64,000 nt of DNA from Taibaiella sp. (GCA_019638495.1 JAHBTQ010000003.1:310001-374000); one strand, 5' to 3'; shown: positions 1 to 10,700, counted from the stretch's first letter. The notes: generated by a model not told the origin, from the sequence alone. A program made the numbers and translations.

Positions 1-33
1 GTGGTACCAGCCATAGTCTTTAAGTTTCGTATT

Positions 34-64
34 AGAAAGGGCCACCGATGAGGTGGCCCTTTCT
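34..64 (+). terminator. Intrinsic terminator, probably of a gene upstream of the window
   Basis: A perfect 13-bp stem (34-46 with 52-64) and 5-nt loop is followed by a T-rich run. It probably ends a plus-strand gene lying mostly outside the window. The first 33 bases are too short to identify any gene. Confidence 0.75.
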
Positions 65-133
65 GCTTTTTGTAGCTCCTGGTTGCTTGAACGGCATTGA
101 GAATAATCAATCCTATTCTGTAGTGTTGGTGCA

Positions 134-170
134 TAAGAAAAGCCCGGTTGGTTATACCGGGCTTTTCTTA
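134..170. terminator. Bidirectional hairpin terminator downstream of the GH92 gene
   Basis: A perfect 14-bp inverted repeat (134-147 with 157-170) with a 9-nt loop has A-rich and T-rich flanks, so it can act on either strand. It lies 17 bases beyond the stop codon of the minus-strand GH92 gene. Confidence 0.75.
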
Positions 171-186
171 TCCTTATTTGCTTAAA

Positions 187-2424
187 TCAGTTCATCGAAG
201 AAGGCCAGTCCTTTTCAAAAATGCCCCATTCTTTATTAGGTGCCGGTCCCATTACAAACTCCAGGACGCCGCCCTTCAGTAGTGTTTCATGATCTATGTA
301 CACCTTTGTATAAGGCGCTCCGTTCAATGTTACACTCTGTATATAGGGGTTTTGTTTACCTGCATTTTTTGCTTTTATGATCAGTTGCTTTCCATTCGGC
401 AATTTCATTTTCACCTCATCCATTGATGGGCCTGCATATACATATTCGCCACCGCACGGATTTGCAGGATACATTCCCATCATGCTCCAAACAGCCCATG
501 CACTCATTTGGCCACAGTCTTCATTGCCTGAGTAGCCATCTGGCTGGTCATGATACATAGAGTCTAGTATCAGGTGCACCCACTTTTGTGTTTTCCAGGG
601 CTCGCCCACAAAACTGTACATATAGGCTATATGGTGGCTGGGCTCATTTCCATGCGCATACTGTCCTATAAGCCCACTCACGTCGGGTGGGGCACTTTCA
701 CCTTTTAGTTCCGAGGGCGCGGAGAATAGAGCGTCGAGTTTAGCGGTGAACTTTGCTCTGTTTCCAAACGCGTTTGCGAGCCCGCGTACGTCATGAGGCA
801 CAAAGAATGTATACTGCCACGCGTTTCCCTCCTCGTAAAATGATTTGCTTCCGTCTGTTGATGCAAAATAAGGGTCAAAAGGTTCTATCCAGTTGCCCGC
901 GCTATCCTTTGCTCTTATGAAGCCCGTTCTTGCATCAAACAACGTTTGGTATGCCGATGCACGGATTTTGAATAGTTTATACTGGTCAGTTTTGCCCAGT
1001 TTCTTAGCCACCTGCGCTATACACCAGTCGTCGTAAGAATATTCAAGCGTTTTAGTGACCGAATGCCATGATGGACCCTGGGGCACATAGCCATAGGTGC
1101 AGTAAGGTTTTACACCGCGTCCTTCCTGGTAGGCGCTCTTCATCATAGCCTCATAAACCCGCTCGGCGTCCAGGCCGGGAGTGTTCTTTAGTACTGCGTC
1201 TGCCAGCACCGGTACTGCATGGTAGCCACTCATACAGTTCGTCTCATACGTGCTCAGGTCCCATACAGGTAGCAGGCCATTTTCGTAGCTAAAGGCCAGC
1301 ATACTGTTCATCATAGCCGGTAGTCGTTTTGGCTGTGTGATGGTAAGGAGTGGATGCAGCCCGCGGAAAGTGTCCCAGAGTGAGAAAACGGTGTATCGGT
1401 CGCTGCTATCACGCATTGTTAGCTTCTGTCCGTTGGCATTCTGGTATTGTCCGTCCGCGTCTGAGAATAGGTTAGGTGCTATACAGGTATGGTAAAGAGC
1501 CGTGTAAAATATGCGCCTTTGGTGCTCGTCGGTTGTCCTTATTTCCAGCTTTGCCATCTCATCATCCCATTTCTTAATAGCGGCATTTTTTACCTTTTCT
1601 AAGTCCCAGTGTTGTATTTCTTTTAGAGCCAGCAGCGCCTTGTCCTCGGTAACCGATGAGATACCCACCTTTATTTTTAGCGGCTTTCCTTTCAGGTCCG
1701 CAAATTCGACTTCTCCGTTGTATCGTCCCCAGTTTCCGCCCACGCTGTCTACTTCCTGGTGCAGGCTGTCGTAAATGCGCAGCTTCTTTATGGGCACAGA
1801 GAACCTTGCTGCAAAGAATACCCGTTGGAATTTAGCCCATCCGGTTGAAAAACGATATCCAACGATCGTTGAATCGTCTATCTTTTTTACCATGGTATAG
1901 GCCGCACTATCCCAGTTTATGGAGTAGCGCAGATGAATTCTTACGAATGGCGTGCTTCCCGCGGGGAACTTATATTCATGCATCCCACACCGTTCTGTAG
2001 CGGTCAGAGTTGCACTCACGCCATTATTCAGATCCACGTGATACCAACCGGCGCCGGCTTTCTCGTTCTTATGATCAAAGCCTACCCGGAAAAATTTTGC
2101 AGTGTCATTTACATGGGCGGTGTGTGGCATCAGCGAAATATCGGTCCAGTCGCCACAACCCGTTCCGCTCAGGTGCAGGTGGCTAAAGCCTGCTATCGTG
2201 GTATCAGAGTGGTTATACCCGCTGCACCAGTCCCAGCCTTGCGAGCCATTGTCCGGACTCAATTGCACCATTCCGAAGGGTACGCATGCCCCCGGGAAGG
2301 TGTGGCCGTGGCCACCTGTCCCAATAAAAGGGTCAATATATTTTGATAAGCCGGGCTGTGCCCTAACCGCACTTCCGGTGGCTATAGCCAGGAAGAGCAT
2401 ATAAGTGCATTTCTTCACAAACAT
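187..2424 (-). CDS. GH92 family alpha-mannosidase, secreted
   Basis: The 745-aa protein starts with a signal peptide (hydrophobic stretch, then an ARA-like site before QPGLSKYIDPFIGTGG). The opening YIDPFIGTGGHGHTFPGA block is typical of glycoside hydrolase family 92. Other family blocks are SGTGCGDWTDI in the N-terminal beta-sandwich, GNEPSHH at about residues 591-597 (the region of the catalytic acid Glu in characterised members) and GNEDCGQMSAW near the C-terminus. GH92 enzymes are calcium-dependent exo-acting alpha-mannosidases that trim mannose-rich glycans. Length is normal for the family. There is no lipobox and no T9SS tail, so a periplasmic location is likely. No SusC/SusD genes are adjacent, so it is not part of a visible polysaccharide utilisation locus. 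The linkage specificity cannot be read from the sequence. Confidence 0.93.
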   Translation of the reverse strand: MFVKKCTYMLFLAIATGSAVRAQPGLSKYIDPFIGTGGHGHTFPGACVPFGMVQLSPDNGSQGWDWCSGYNHSDTTIAGFSHLHLSGTGCGDWTDISLMPHTAHVNDTAKFFRVGFDHKNEKAGAGWYHVDLNNGVSATLTATERCGMHEYKFPAGSTPFVRIHLRYSINWDSAAYTMVKKIDDSTIVGYRFSTGWAKFQRVFFAARFSVPIKKLRIYDSLHQEVDSVGGNWGRYNGEVEFADLKGKPLKIKVGISSVTEDKALLALKEIQHWDLEKVKNAAIKKWDDEMAKLEIRTTDEHQRRIFYTALYHTCIAPNLFSDADGQYQNANGQKLTMRDSSDRYTVFSLWDTFRGLHPLLTITQPKRLPAMMNSMLAFSYENGLLPVWDLSTYETNCMSGYHAVPVLADAVLKNTPGLDAERVYEAMMKSAYQEGRGVKPYCTYGYVPQGPSWHSVTKTLEYSYDDWCIAQVAKKLGKTDQYKLFKIRASAYQTLFDARTGFIRAKDSAGNWIEPFDPYFASTDGSKSFYEEGNAWQYTFFVPHDVRGLANAFGNRAKFTAKLDALFSAPSELKGESAPPDVSGLIGQYAHGNEPSHHIAYMYSFVGEPWKTQKWVHLILDSMYHDQPDGYSGNEDCGQMSAWAVWSMMGMYPANPCGGEYVYAGPSMDEVKMKLPNGKQLIIKAKNAGKQNPYIQSVTLNGAPYTKVYIDHETLLKGGVLEFVMGPAPNKEWGIFEKDWPSSMN

Positions 2425-2516
2425 GATGTGAAGTTATTCTTTTACAGAAAAGTAGCGAAACCGTTTCCGTCGCCGAACAGAAAACCGGGGTAGACTGGTA
2501 TATGCCGCTGTACATC

Positions 2517-2891
2517 CTACGGCAGCTTAAAGTGCGGGTTGTATATGATTCCCAAAGAGTTGCCCCAGGGATCTGCTACCGTGGCCACAACAATGCCGCC
2601 ACCTACCTCTGTCGGTTTTTCGAGAGCGGTAGCCCCTGCAGCGATCAGGTTGTTATAGGCTGCTTCGGCGTCATCCACTCCCCAGTATGCCGTTCCTCCA
2701 TATCCCGACCCTTTGGGCGTGCTTTCCGCAGGATGGAGCCCCAGTTCATACCCACCCACATTAAAGCCCACGTAAAACACCTCATCAAAATATGGCTCGA
2801 TACCAAATGCTTTGCTATACCACTCTTTTGTTGCTTGCAGGTCGGTAGTCGTATATACTACTGTTCGGAGTCCGTGAAGGTTTGTAGCCAT
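2517..2891 (-). CDS. VOC (glyoxalase/bleomycin resistance fold) family protein
   Basis: The 124-aa protein has the single-module VOC pattern: an N-terminal RTVVYTTTDLQATKEWYSKA strand-helix unit, a central GGYELGLHP strand, and a C-terminal ATVADPWGNSLGIIYNP strand. These folds bind a divalent metal with a few His/Glu residues and act as lyases, isomerases, dioxygenases or binding proteins. The substrate cannot be predicted. It sits alone between the GH92 gene and the protease/NRPS pair, on the same strand. A second VOC gene of a different subtype lies at 62518-62901. Confidence 0.85.
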   Translation of the reverse strand: MATNLHGLRTVVYTTTDLQATKEWYSKAFGIEPYFDEVFYVGFNVGGYELGLHPAESTPKGSGYGGTAYWGVDDAEAAYNNLIAAGATALEKPTEVGGGIVVATVADPWGNSLGIIYNPHFKLP

Positions 2892-3004
2892 GATTAATTT
2901 ATTTGAGGTAAAGTTACGATCAAAGCTTGCACCCGTGATTCCGAGGCGAATTTTGTGGATACGTAGACACGACCCTATTGGTTTGGTAAGGTGTATGTGG
3001 GGCC

Positions 3005-3610
3005 TTATATGTGCATTCTACGGTTGCATCCCGCACAAAATCGCTGCATCTCTTCCGTGATATTATGCCCCTCTGCATCGCGCATAAAACAGTATGATTC
3101 TGAGCAATGTGGTAATCCGCTTGTATGGCCTAGCTCATGCAGGCATATCTTGTACAACTGAGCGAGGGTATTTGTTTTGCTCAGCCTGTAGCTAGACACT
3201 ACGCACGCGTTTCCGGGGCATAGCCCCAATCCTATCATACCCCAGTCTTTCTTGTCTCCCTTGGTCGCACTTATGTCCGAAGTAGTAACAACAATTACAG
3301 TCTCGTGTGCCGGGTGATTTCGGGAAAACCAATGAATGATGCTGCCTGCCCTGTAGCGCGCCCTTGGACAGTAATAAGATGTTTTTGGAAGCGTAACTGG
3401 TCTCATCAGTTCAACGCTTGTATCCGTTTGTTTCAATGCCGAATAAAGACCTTCAACCAAATTCTGTGGAACGTCAGGAGTCGGTTGTAAAACAATTCGC
3501 CGATGGCTTCTTCGACTTGTTTTGATCGTTCTCCTCTGTGTCAGAAACATCGCGGCGCTGGCAATAAGTAGGATGCCGGATATCGCAACAATAGCTTGAG
3601 TTTCATGCAC
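3005..3610 (-). CDS. Archaemetzincin-like zinc protease with N-terminal membrane anchor
   Basis: The 201-aa protein has one hydrophobic helix (about residues 7-23) followed by basic residues, which predicts a membrane anchor. From residue 158 it shows HELGHTSGLPHC, then C174, M176, and a CAGC pair at 192-195. This matches the archaemetzincin signature HExxHxxGx3C-x4-CxM-x(about 17)-CxxC, except that 15 rather than 17 residues separate the Met from the last pair. Family knowledge: the three His ligands bind catalytic zinc and the four Cys bind a second zinc. Most described archaemetzincins are soluble, so the anchor is notable. The gene begins 16 bp after the NRPS-like gene on the same strand, so co-transcription is likely. 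Substrate unknown. Confidence 0.8.
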   Translation of the reverse strand: MHETQAIVAISGILLIASAAMFLTQRRTIKTSRRSHRRIVLQPTPDVPQNLVEGLYSALKQTDTSVELMRPVTLPKTSYYCPRARYRAGSIIHWFSRNHPAHETVIVVTTSDISATKGDKKDWGMIGLGLCPGNACVVSSYRLSKTNTLAQLYKICLHELGHTSGLPHCSESYCFMRDAEGHNITEEMQRFCAGCNRRMHI

Positions 3611-3626
3611 CGATTCCCTTTGTCTT

Positions 3627-6600
3627 TTACGCTGGTCTCACCGGGCTACCTACCCAGTCGCTGTTGCTTTGTAGGTTCTCGCCTTTCATTACAAGCGACA
3701 GTGCATCTACGTTCACATCATCTCCGATCTCGCTATCATAAAGTACTATGGTGCGAGCGCCAATGCTGCAACGTTTGCCAATTTTCACACTGCCCACTTT
3801 CATTACTCGGTCTTCAAACAGGTGCGTCTGTGGGCCGCAGTCTTCATTTAGCGCTGTGTCGTCTCCTATCTCCACCATGTCATGTTCTGTGATGTCGGTG
3901 GTGTTCATCCACACGCGTTTGCCTGTTTTTACGCCAAATAGTTTCAATAGTAAAGGTAGCCAGGGGGTGCCACGCATATAGTAAAGCAGGAATGGTACTG
4001 CTAATGATTCGTAGGTAGATGTCACCGCCTCACTTAGCCACACACGGGGCGTCCACATCGGCTGTTGCTCCGTTCGGTTACGGCCCACAGCCAGCCATTT
4101 AAGCGCCACGGTAACGAGTAGGGCAGGACCACCCATAAAGAACAGGTAGTAGAACGGCAACTCAATGCAGATACGCCACCATGGCTTACCCACCACCAGG
4201 TTGTGCGCATAAGCAATGAACAGAATACTGCATATGAGGATGACGGTTTCCGGCAGAATGATACGCAGAAATTCTACAATGCTACGTCCCAGTATTCGGG
4301 GTGGAGTAGGATGCGATGTCTGCGTCGCAGGAAACGTGCGGCTCTCTTGTCTGCGGGGTAGCGGTATGGCCGGTGAGCCGAACCAATCTGCAGCATTATT
4401 ATTGGCTAGCTGCTCCGCAGATGGTGGTGTTGATAGCACACCTATCAGCATTCGGCCGGGCAGCTTGTAGCCCTGTGGAATGAGTGCACTGTTACCCACG
4501 AAGCTGTTGTTGCCAATGGTCGTTTTCTCTAGTATGAGCTGTTGTCCGCGCACGTCAGCTTCGCCCAGCGTCACGGCGTCGGCCACAAAGGCGTCACTAC
4601 CGATTTCTAATAGAGGATGTGTAACGCTGCTTGCAGTAGATATCTCTGTGTTGTTGCCCACTTTTGCTCCTAGTGCCCTGAATAATAGTGACACATATAC
4701 CGTTGCATACATCGGGTGCAACACTATAAGCGACAGCGACATCAATTGGTCTGAAAACCACTTTCTTACATAGAACCAACTATAGATAGGAAACTTGCCG
4801 GGTTTAATTCCCCACAACAGCAGCCGCGATAACAAAACGGTAGTAAGCGTGAACAAAATAATGTAGCTCAGCGCTAGCGAAGGTGTCACCGACAGGTAAC
4901 TAAAGTCATAGTCTGGTGTAGAGTTGTCCAGGTTGTGTATTACAATGATGGTAGGCAGTAGCGGTAGGAGCACTACCACCGGGAAAATTAGAAGCGAGAA
5001 GGTAAATATCCACGAGTACACTCTCCTGCGGAGGTTTGATACCCGTAATGGCTGTGGAAATTCCTCTATTGGCTTCTTTTCTTTTAGCGCCGCGGGGCTA
5101 CCTTGCCATATCTCGCCAACGCCAATTGTTTTACCAGCGGGTAGGTAGCTCAGGTCTTGCAGTTCTCCCCAGTCTTGTATGGTGGCACCCGCACCCACCA
5201 CAGCGCTGCTACCCACATATGCATGGTCGCCGAGGTGAATGCGGCGAAGCTTTAGCAACCCGTCTTCTACGTATGCGTTATTAAGTACAGCCTGCGAGCT
5301 GATGCTCACGTCAGCGCCTATTGTCACCAGGTCTTCCGCGCCTATTGTCATCGGCCCCAGCTGGGCGTCTTTAGCCACCTTCACGCCCAGCCGGCGAAGG
5401 TAACCTCCATAGAGAGGCGTGCCATTCAGAAATTGTGAGGGCAGCAACTGCTGCATGGTCTTTACAAACCACCAGCGGAAATAATAGGTGCCCCAAAGCG
5501 GATAGTCACCCTCTTTCATGCGGCCTATCACCAGCCATTTCATCACTATGCCACAAAGCGCAAAGAAGGGTGGTATCAGCAAGAACAGCGACAGAGCGGT
5601 GCCAATAGCATAGGGAATGTCATTGGTGTCTTCCTTTACTATATAATATCCGATGTAGGGGAAAAATATCTGCGCTGCAAACAGCCCATACATCATCAGG
5701 AGTGAAATCGTTTGAGCAATCCAACACAGGTAATACCTGCTTGGGCGAACCTCGTTGAACACTCTTTTTGCCCGCGGTTTTTCCGCCGGCTTCGACTCCC
5801 AGTGTTCCACCACCGCTGATAGCGGCCGATGCATGTACAGATCTTTCAGCGACGCTTGCGGAATGTTTGCGTCCTTTCTGAGTCTCGACACAACAGCAGC
5901 TGCCAGCAAAGAGTGGCCACCCAGGTCATTGAAGAAATCATTGTCCAGGGTAATTGTGCGATTGGGGAAGAAACTTCGCAGTGCGCTTACTACCCGATCT
6001 CCGATAGGTGCGTCAATGTCTATTACAGATTCAGTTATCGGTGTCACATTCTCCAGCAGCATGGCGGGAATAGGTAGGGCCTTCCTGTCTATTTTTCCAC
6101 TGGGCAAACGTGGCATTTCCGGCAGTTGCATGATTACCGAGGGCACCATGTAAGGCGGCAATACCTTGGCTAGCTCCGCGCGAATGCTCTGTTGATTCAT
6201 GCGAACCGGGTCATCACATACTACATAAGCTGCCAGGTGGTCGTGCCCGTTAATATCCTTCTTTACTGCCACTGCGGCAGCAGTAATATCAGTTAGTGTG
6301 CTTAGCTGGTTCTCTATCTCGCCCAGCTCTATGCGGTATCCCCTTATTTTTACCTGGTCGTCAAAGCGACCATGGAAGTCTACAGAACCATCTGCATTTA
6401 TCACCGCAGCGTCGCCGGTTCTATAGATGCGGTTACCGGGCAGTTCATGCAGCGACTCTGGCTTCGAAACAAACTTCTCAGCCGTCAGGTCAGGACGGTT
6501 CACATAACCATTGCTCACCCCGGGCCCTGCCACCACAAGTTCTCCTTTTTCGCCGGGTGGTAATGGATTCAGCGATTCATCTACTACCGCAAGTCCGTAG

Positions 6601-7574
6601 TTGGGCAATGGCAGGCCAATGGTTATCGTATCGCCGGGTTTCAGTTCCGCCAGCGTAGCGGTAACCGTCGTTTCTGTGGGGCCATAGGTGTTGAAAAAGC
6701 GTCTCGGTGGTGCTGCCCAGCGCTCCAAAACCTGCGATGTACACGCCTCGCCCCCCGCATTTACCAGTCGCAGCGATGGTATGTCATCATCAGCTACCGC
6801 CAGCAGGCTGGGCACTGCATGTAGCACTGTGATCTGGTTGTTTCGCCATACATCAGCCAGCTCGTCTATAGATTTGGCAGTAGCAGCGTCAGCGACCCAG
6901 AGTGTTGCACCCACCAGGTAGCTTATCCAGGTTTCTTCGCACCACATGTCAAATGACACCGAAAACCCTTGATACACTTTGTCGCTTGCCTGTATGTCCA
7001 GTATTGCACCCTCTGATCTTGCGAAGTGGCATATCTGCCTGTGTGTTATCGGTATTCCCTTTGGCTTGCCTGTGCTGCCGGATGTGTAGAGGACGTATGC
7101 GCGGTCGTCGGGTTGCGCACCCCTTGGCCTGTATATCAGCTCATCTTTCTTCGGCTTGGAGACTACGCCATGCTTCGTGATGGGTAGGTTTATGGACTCG
7201 TCGCTTATATAACATTTTGCGCCCACTTCTGCCAGCACGGTCTCTACGCGCTCAGCCGGCATCTCCCTATCCAGGGGCACATAGGCGGCTCCTGCCTTTA
7301 CAATGCCTAGCACTGCAATATGCAGTTCTATGCCACGTGGCCACCAAATGCCAACTGAGTCACCGGGGACCACGCCATTTTGACCCAGGTGGTCGGCCAT
7401 TGCATCACTCCATCGGTCCAACTCTCCATAAGTCACCGATGTGCCGTTAAATATCAGCGCCTCCTTTTGTGGAAATGCTGCCGCAGTGGCCCTGAAGATG
7501 TCCGCAAGCGTTTCTTCATGGAGCAGGTCGGGCCTGTGAGGCCCCAGTATTATACCCGGCTTTACCATCTGCAA
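3627..7574 (-). CDS. Pls/PosA-type NRPS-like synthetase (A-PCP-membrane LbH domains)
   Basis: The 1315-aa protein has an adenylation domain (about 20-500) with YTSGSTGKPKG at 163, NTYGPTETT at 295, YRTGD at 384 and the catalytic Lys K494 in PSGKIDRKAL. A carrier domain follows, with its phosphopantetheine Ser in LGGHSLL (S555). The rest alternates hydrophobic helices with three left-handed beta-helix (hexapeptide) blocks. This is the architecture and approximate length of the epsilon-poly-lysine synthetase Pls of Streptomyces (from memory about 1319 aa). Aligning by eye to GrsA gives a specificity code of D209, M210, E213, H252, V271, A273, T296, V304, T305, K494. Glu at the third position is shared with codes for lysine and ornithine, so a basic amino acid substrate is inferred. 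There is no condensation or thioesterase domain of standard type. It is membrane-located and probably co-transcribed with the downstream archaemetzincin gene. Confidence 0.88.
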   Translation of the reverse strand: MQMVKPGIILGPHRPDLLHEETLADIFRATAAAFPQKEALIFNGTSVTYGELDRWSDAMADHLGQNGVVPGDSVGIWWPRGIELHIAVLGIVKAGAAYVPLDREMPAERVETVLAEVGAKCYISDESINLPITKHGVVSKPKKDELIYRPRGAQPDDRAYVLYTSGSTGKPKGIPITHRQICHFARSEGAILDIQASDKVYQGFSVSFDMWCEETWISYLVGATLWVADAATAKSIDELADVWRNNQITVLHAVPSLLAVADDDIPSLRLVNAGGEACTSQVLERWAAPPRRFFNTYGPTETTVTATLAELKPGDTITIGLPLPNYGLAVVDESLNPLPPGEKGELVVAGPGVSNGYVNRPDLTAEKFVSKPESLHELPGNRIYRTGDAAVINADGSVDFHGRFDDQVKIRGYRIELGEIENQLSTLTDITAAAVAVKKDINGHDHLAAYVVCDDPVRMNQQSIRAELAKVLPPYMVPSVIMQLPEMPRLPSGKIDRKALPIPAMLLENVTPITESVIDIDAPIGDRVVSALRSFFPNRTITLDNDFFNDLGGHSLLAAAVVSRLRKDANIPQASLKDLYMHRPLSAVVEHWESKPAEKPRAKRVFNEVRPSRYYLCWIAQTISLLMMYGLFAAQIFFPYIGYYIVKEDTNDIPYAIGTALSLFLLIPPFFALCGIVMKWLVIGRMKEGDYPLWGTYYFRWWFVKTMQQLLPSQFLNGTPLYGGYLRRLGVKVAKDAQLGPMTIGAEDLVTIGADVSISSQAVLNNAYVEDGLLKLRRIHLGDHAYVGSSAVVGAGATIQDWGELQDLSYLPAGKTIGVGEIWQGSPAALKEKKPIEEFPQPLRVSNLRRRVYSWIFTFSLLIFPVVVLLPLLPTIIVIHNLDNSTPDYDFSYLSVTPSLALSYIILFTLTTVLLSRLLLWGIKPGKFPIYSWFYVRKWFSDQLMSLSLIVLHPMYATVYVSLLFRALGAKVGNNTEISTASSVTHPLLEIGSDAFVADAVTLGEADVRGQQLILEKTTIGNNSFVGNSALIPQGYKLPGRMLIGVLSTPPSAEQLANNNAADWFGSPAIPLPRRQESRTFPATQTSHPTPPRILGRSIVEFLRIILPETVILICSILFIAYAHNLVVGKPWWRICIELPFYYLFFMGGPALLVTVALKWLAVGRNRTEQQPMWTPRVWLSEAVTSTYESLAVPFLLYYMRGTPWLPLLLKLFGVKTGKRVWMNTTDITEHDMVEIGDDTALNEDCGPQTHLFEDRVMKVGSVKIGKRCSIGARTIVLYDSEIGDDVNVDALSLVMKGENLQSNSDWVGSPVRPA

Positions 7575-7706
7575 TTATCCGGGCGGAAAAATACAATAAA
7601 TCTGCACGATTGACTTTACCCGAGCCGGCGATTAATCGTTAAAGGTTTACGCCGGTCCTTAACATAGTTTTATACACAGCCCCGTCAGCCACATGCGTTT
7701 TTTCGC

Positions 7707-7714
7707 TACTTTTG
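7707..7714 (+). promoter_or_regulatory. Candidate -7 element upstream of the SNF2 helicase gene
   Basis: TACTTTTG fits the Bacteroidota -7 consensus TAnnTTTG and lies 34 bp before the start codon at 7748. No clear -33 TTTG element is visible at the usual distance. Confidence 0.5.
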
Positions 7715-7747
7715 TAGCTTGCCTTTTTTGAACCGCAACAAGGATAA

Positions 7748-10700
7748 ATGTCATTACCACCCATACTAAGACACATCTACAATCATGGAACTGAAGAAGT
7801 AATCCGGAGGGGTAAAAAGATCTTTTACACTTCAGGAGTGCAAATGTTGGATGTAGATCACCTTCTGGAGCAGGTGCGTTTTCGTGTGCGCAATGACCTT
7901 TACCAGAATTATTACACAGTTACCATAAATAAATACCTGCAGCCAAAGGAAATGGCTGTTCGTTGTCAGTGCCCATATAATCTGGGAGAAATTTGCAGGC
8001 ATGAGGTTGCAGCATTGTTCCAGCTAAACGATATCATACAGAGCGGTTTTTTCGAAAACGTGAACATTTCCTACGATCAGAAGCACACTGCTGTGAGAAT
8101 GCGGCAGGTAAATCGCCAGATGCTGCAATTGTTTACAGCCGCAGACTCCCTGGAGAAGGCCGAAAAGATCGCCAATATTGGCAAGATAAATATACTTGTT
8201 AATAAGAACGGCACCATTGAGGCAGATGTACCCGATGATGGGACTTTGTTTAGGGTAAAAGTGAGGCAGAACGAGGATAAGTATTTCGAAACTTCTTGTA
8301 GCTGTGACGAATCATCACATCCTCTTTGTACCCACAAGGCAGCCTTGTTCCTTCATGTGCTCCGGGTTTTGGGCGCATCTCATTTTCTGTCCATGCAGAA
8401 CTGGGATATGCAGAAGAACAAGCTGCTGGAACAGTATGGCTACAGTCTGAAAGATGACCTTAGCGGAAAATTCGAATTTGTATACGAGAACAACAAACCA
8501 TTCCTACGGGTGCTCGACCCATCAATTAAAAAGGTGGAAAGTCGACAGCCGGTAAAGCCAATCGTAGAAACGGTCACCGAGACGCTGGCGCCTGTCGAGG
8601 AGAAACGCCTGGGTGTTGTTGTCGACGTTGCTCAATCTGCTTTTCCCTTTGTTGATTTTATGCTTATCGCCGGTACTTCTGACGAAAAAGGCGAGAGTTT
8701 CATAGGGCCAATTGAAAAGCTGGAATTGAGTCAATATGTTAATCCGGTCCGTTTTCGCACAGACGACCGCGATCTCATCCCCGTCGTTCGCAAGTTTCTG
8801 CCTGATGAATTACTTCGTTATTTGAAGAAGACTTTGCCATTTGGCGACTTTCTACATGATTATGAAAGCCTGCTAAAAGAGATACCCCAGGACGAAGTGA
8901 AGGAGCAGGCCTGGGAATATTTGCTGCCTAAGTACCAGAAGCTACTTGACAGGTATTCCGCGCATCCATTTCTTTATCTTAAGAAGCCGGGCAAAGCGTT
9001 GTCCTCACAGTCTATCGAACCTGTAGGATTCTCTACACGTACTGTTCATCCTCAATTGGTCGCTTCAAAGACAAAAGGGGGATACACCGTCCTGCTTGAA
9101 TGGAATATCGAGAGCCGGGCAATACCGCATGCAGATGTGAAGGTCATCAATTCATCTTTACTGCAATTCGAGGCTTGTTTATATGCCTTGGCTGATGTGC
9201 AGGAGGTTCAGATAGCTGAGCGTTTTTTACCCTCCGGCAATATTGTAGTGAAAAATGATGAGTGGCAGGATTTCCTGGCTGGAACCTTGATGAAGTGGAG
9301 TAATGCTGTACACGTTCATTTCGCCGAGGAACTTGTGGAGCACCTAACACTGGCTAAGCCGGGTTGTCGTCTCTACCTTTACGAGAAAGACGAAACCCTG
9401 GTGTTGCAACCTGCCTTTATGTATGGCGGGGTTGAGATAAAACCGGGCTATTTTGGCGATGTCATCCAGCCGATGGACGGGATAGTTACCATCATGAAAC
9501 GAAATGAAACGGCTGAAAAGGAATACCTTGATCTGTTTCATGCGCTTCATTCCGATATCCTTTTTAATAAGAAGGAGGGTTTCTTTCATCTGCCAGGCAC
9601 CTCAGTGCTTGCCAACAATTGGTTTTTCAGGTTCAACGAGGTCATGCGCGACAATAATGTCGACATCATGGGCTTCGAAGGACTTCGTAATCTCAAGGTT
9701 AATACACACAAGCCGCAGACTCAAATACAGGTTAGTAGCGGTATAGACTGGTTCGATGCATCGGTAGAGCTGCGATTTGGAGACCAGGTAGTGTCCATTG
9801 TTGACGTGAAGCGGGCACTTGCACAGCGTCAGAACTTCATTCGTCTTGGCGACGGTACGATAGGGCTCCTGCCTGATGAGTGGCTGAAGAAATACACCCT
9901 GTTGTTGAAGATGGGAGAAACCAAGGGTAATAAGATTCGCCTCAAGAAATACCACTTCAATGTACTGGATGAATTGATGTCTGAAATAGACGAAGACGCA
10001 CTGCAGGAGGAGTTGGAAATAAAGAAGGAAAAGCTTGAAAAGATACTAAGTAACGACTATACAAATATTGGGCCACCGTCAAAACTCGTAGCTACGCTGC
10101 GTCCTTACCAGGTGGCTGGTTTTCAGTGGCTTATTTTCCTCAATGAGGCAGGGTGGGGTGGTATTCTCGCTGATGACATGGGTCTCGGTAAGACCGTGCA
10201 GACACTGGCGTTTTTTCAACACTACAAAAACCTCAATCCTGACGCTATTTTTCTGGTAGTGTGCCCAACTACGCTGATGTATAACTGGGAGAATGAGATA
10301 AGGAAATTCACTCCGGAACTGCGCCATATTATCCATCATGGTCCTAAACGCAGTGCGTCACCTTCGGCTTACAAGTCTTATGACATAGTCATCACTACTT
10401 ATGGTACTATGCGTAGCGACATCAAGGGTTTCCGTGAGCTGGAGTTCGACTATGTAGTACTCGATGAATCGCAGTCTATCAAGAATCCACAGTCGCAGGT
10501 GGCTAAGGCGTCACTCTTGCTTAATTGCAAGAATAGGCTTGCACTCAGTGGTACACCCGTCCAGAACAATACGTTTGATCTATATGCGCAAATGAACTTC
10601 CTCAACCCCGGAATGCTCGGGTCCCGTGAGTTCTTTATGAGTGAGTTCGCCACACCGATCGATAAGTTCATGGAAGACGAGGTGAAGCAGCAACTGAAAA

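Noticed and set aside
1..33. End of a tRNA or coding gene at the left edge
   Set aside because: Several frames end in stops within 21 bases, but nothing in 33 bases allows identification.
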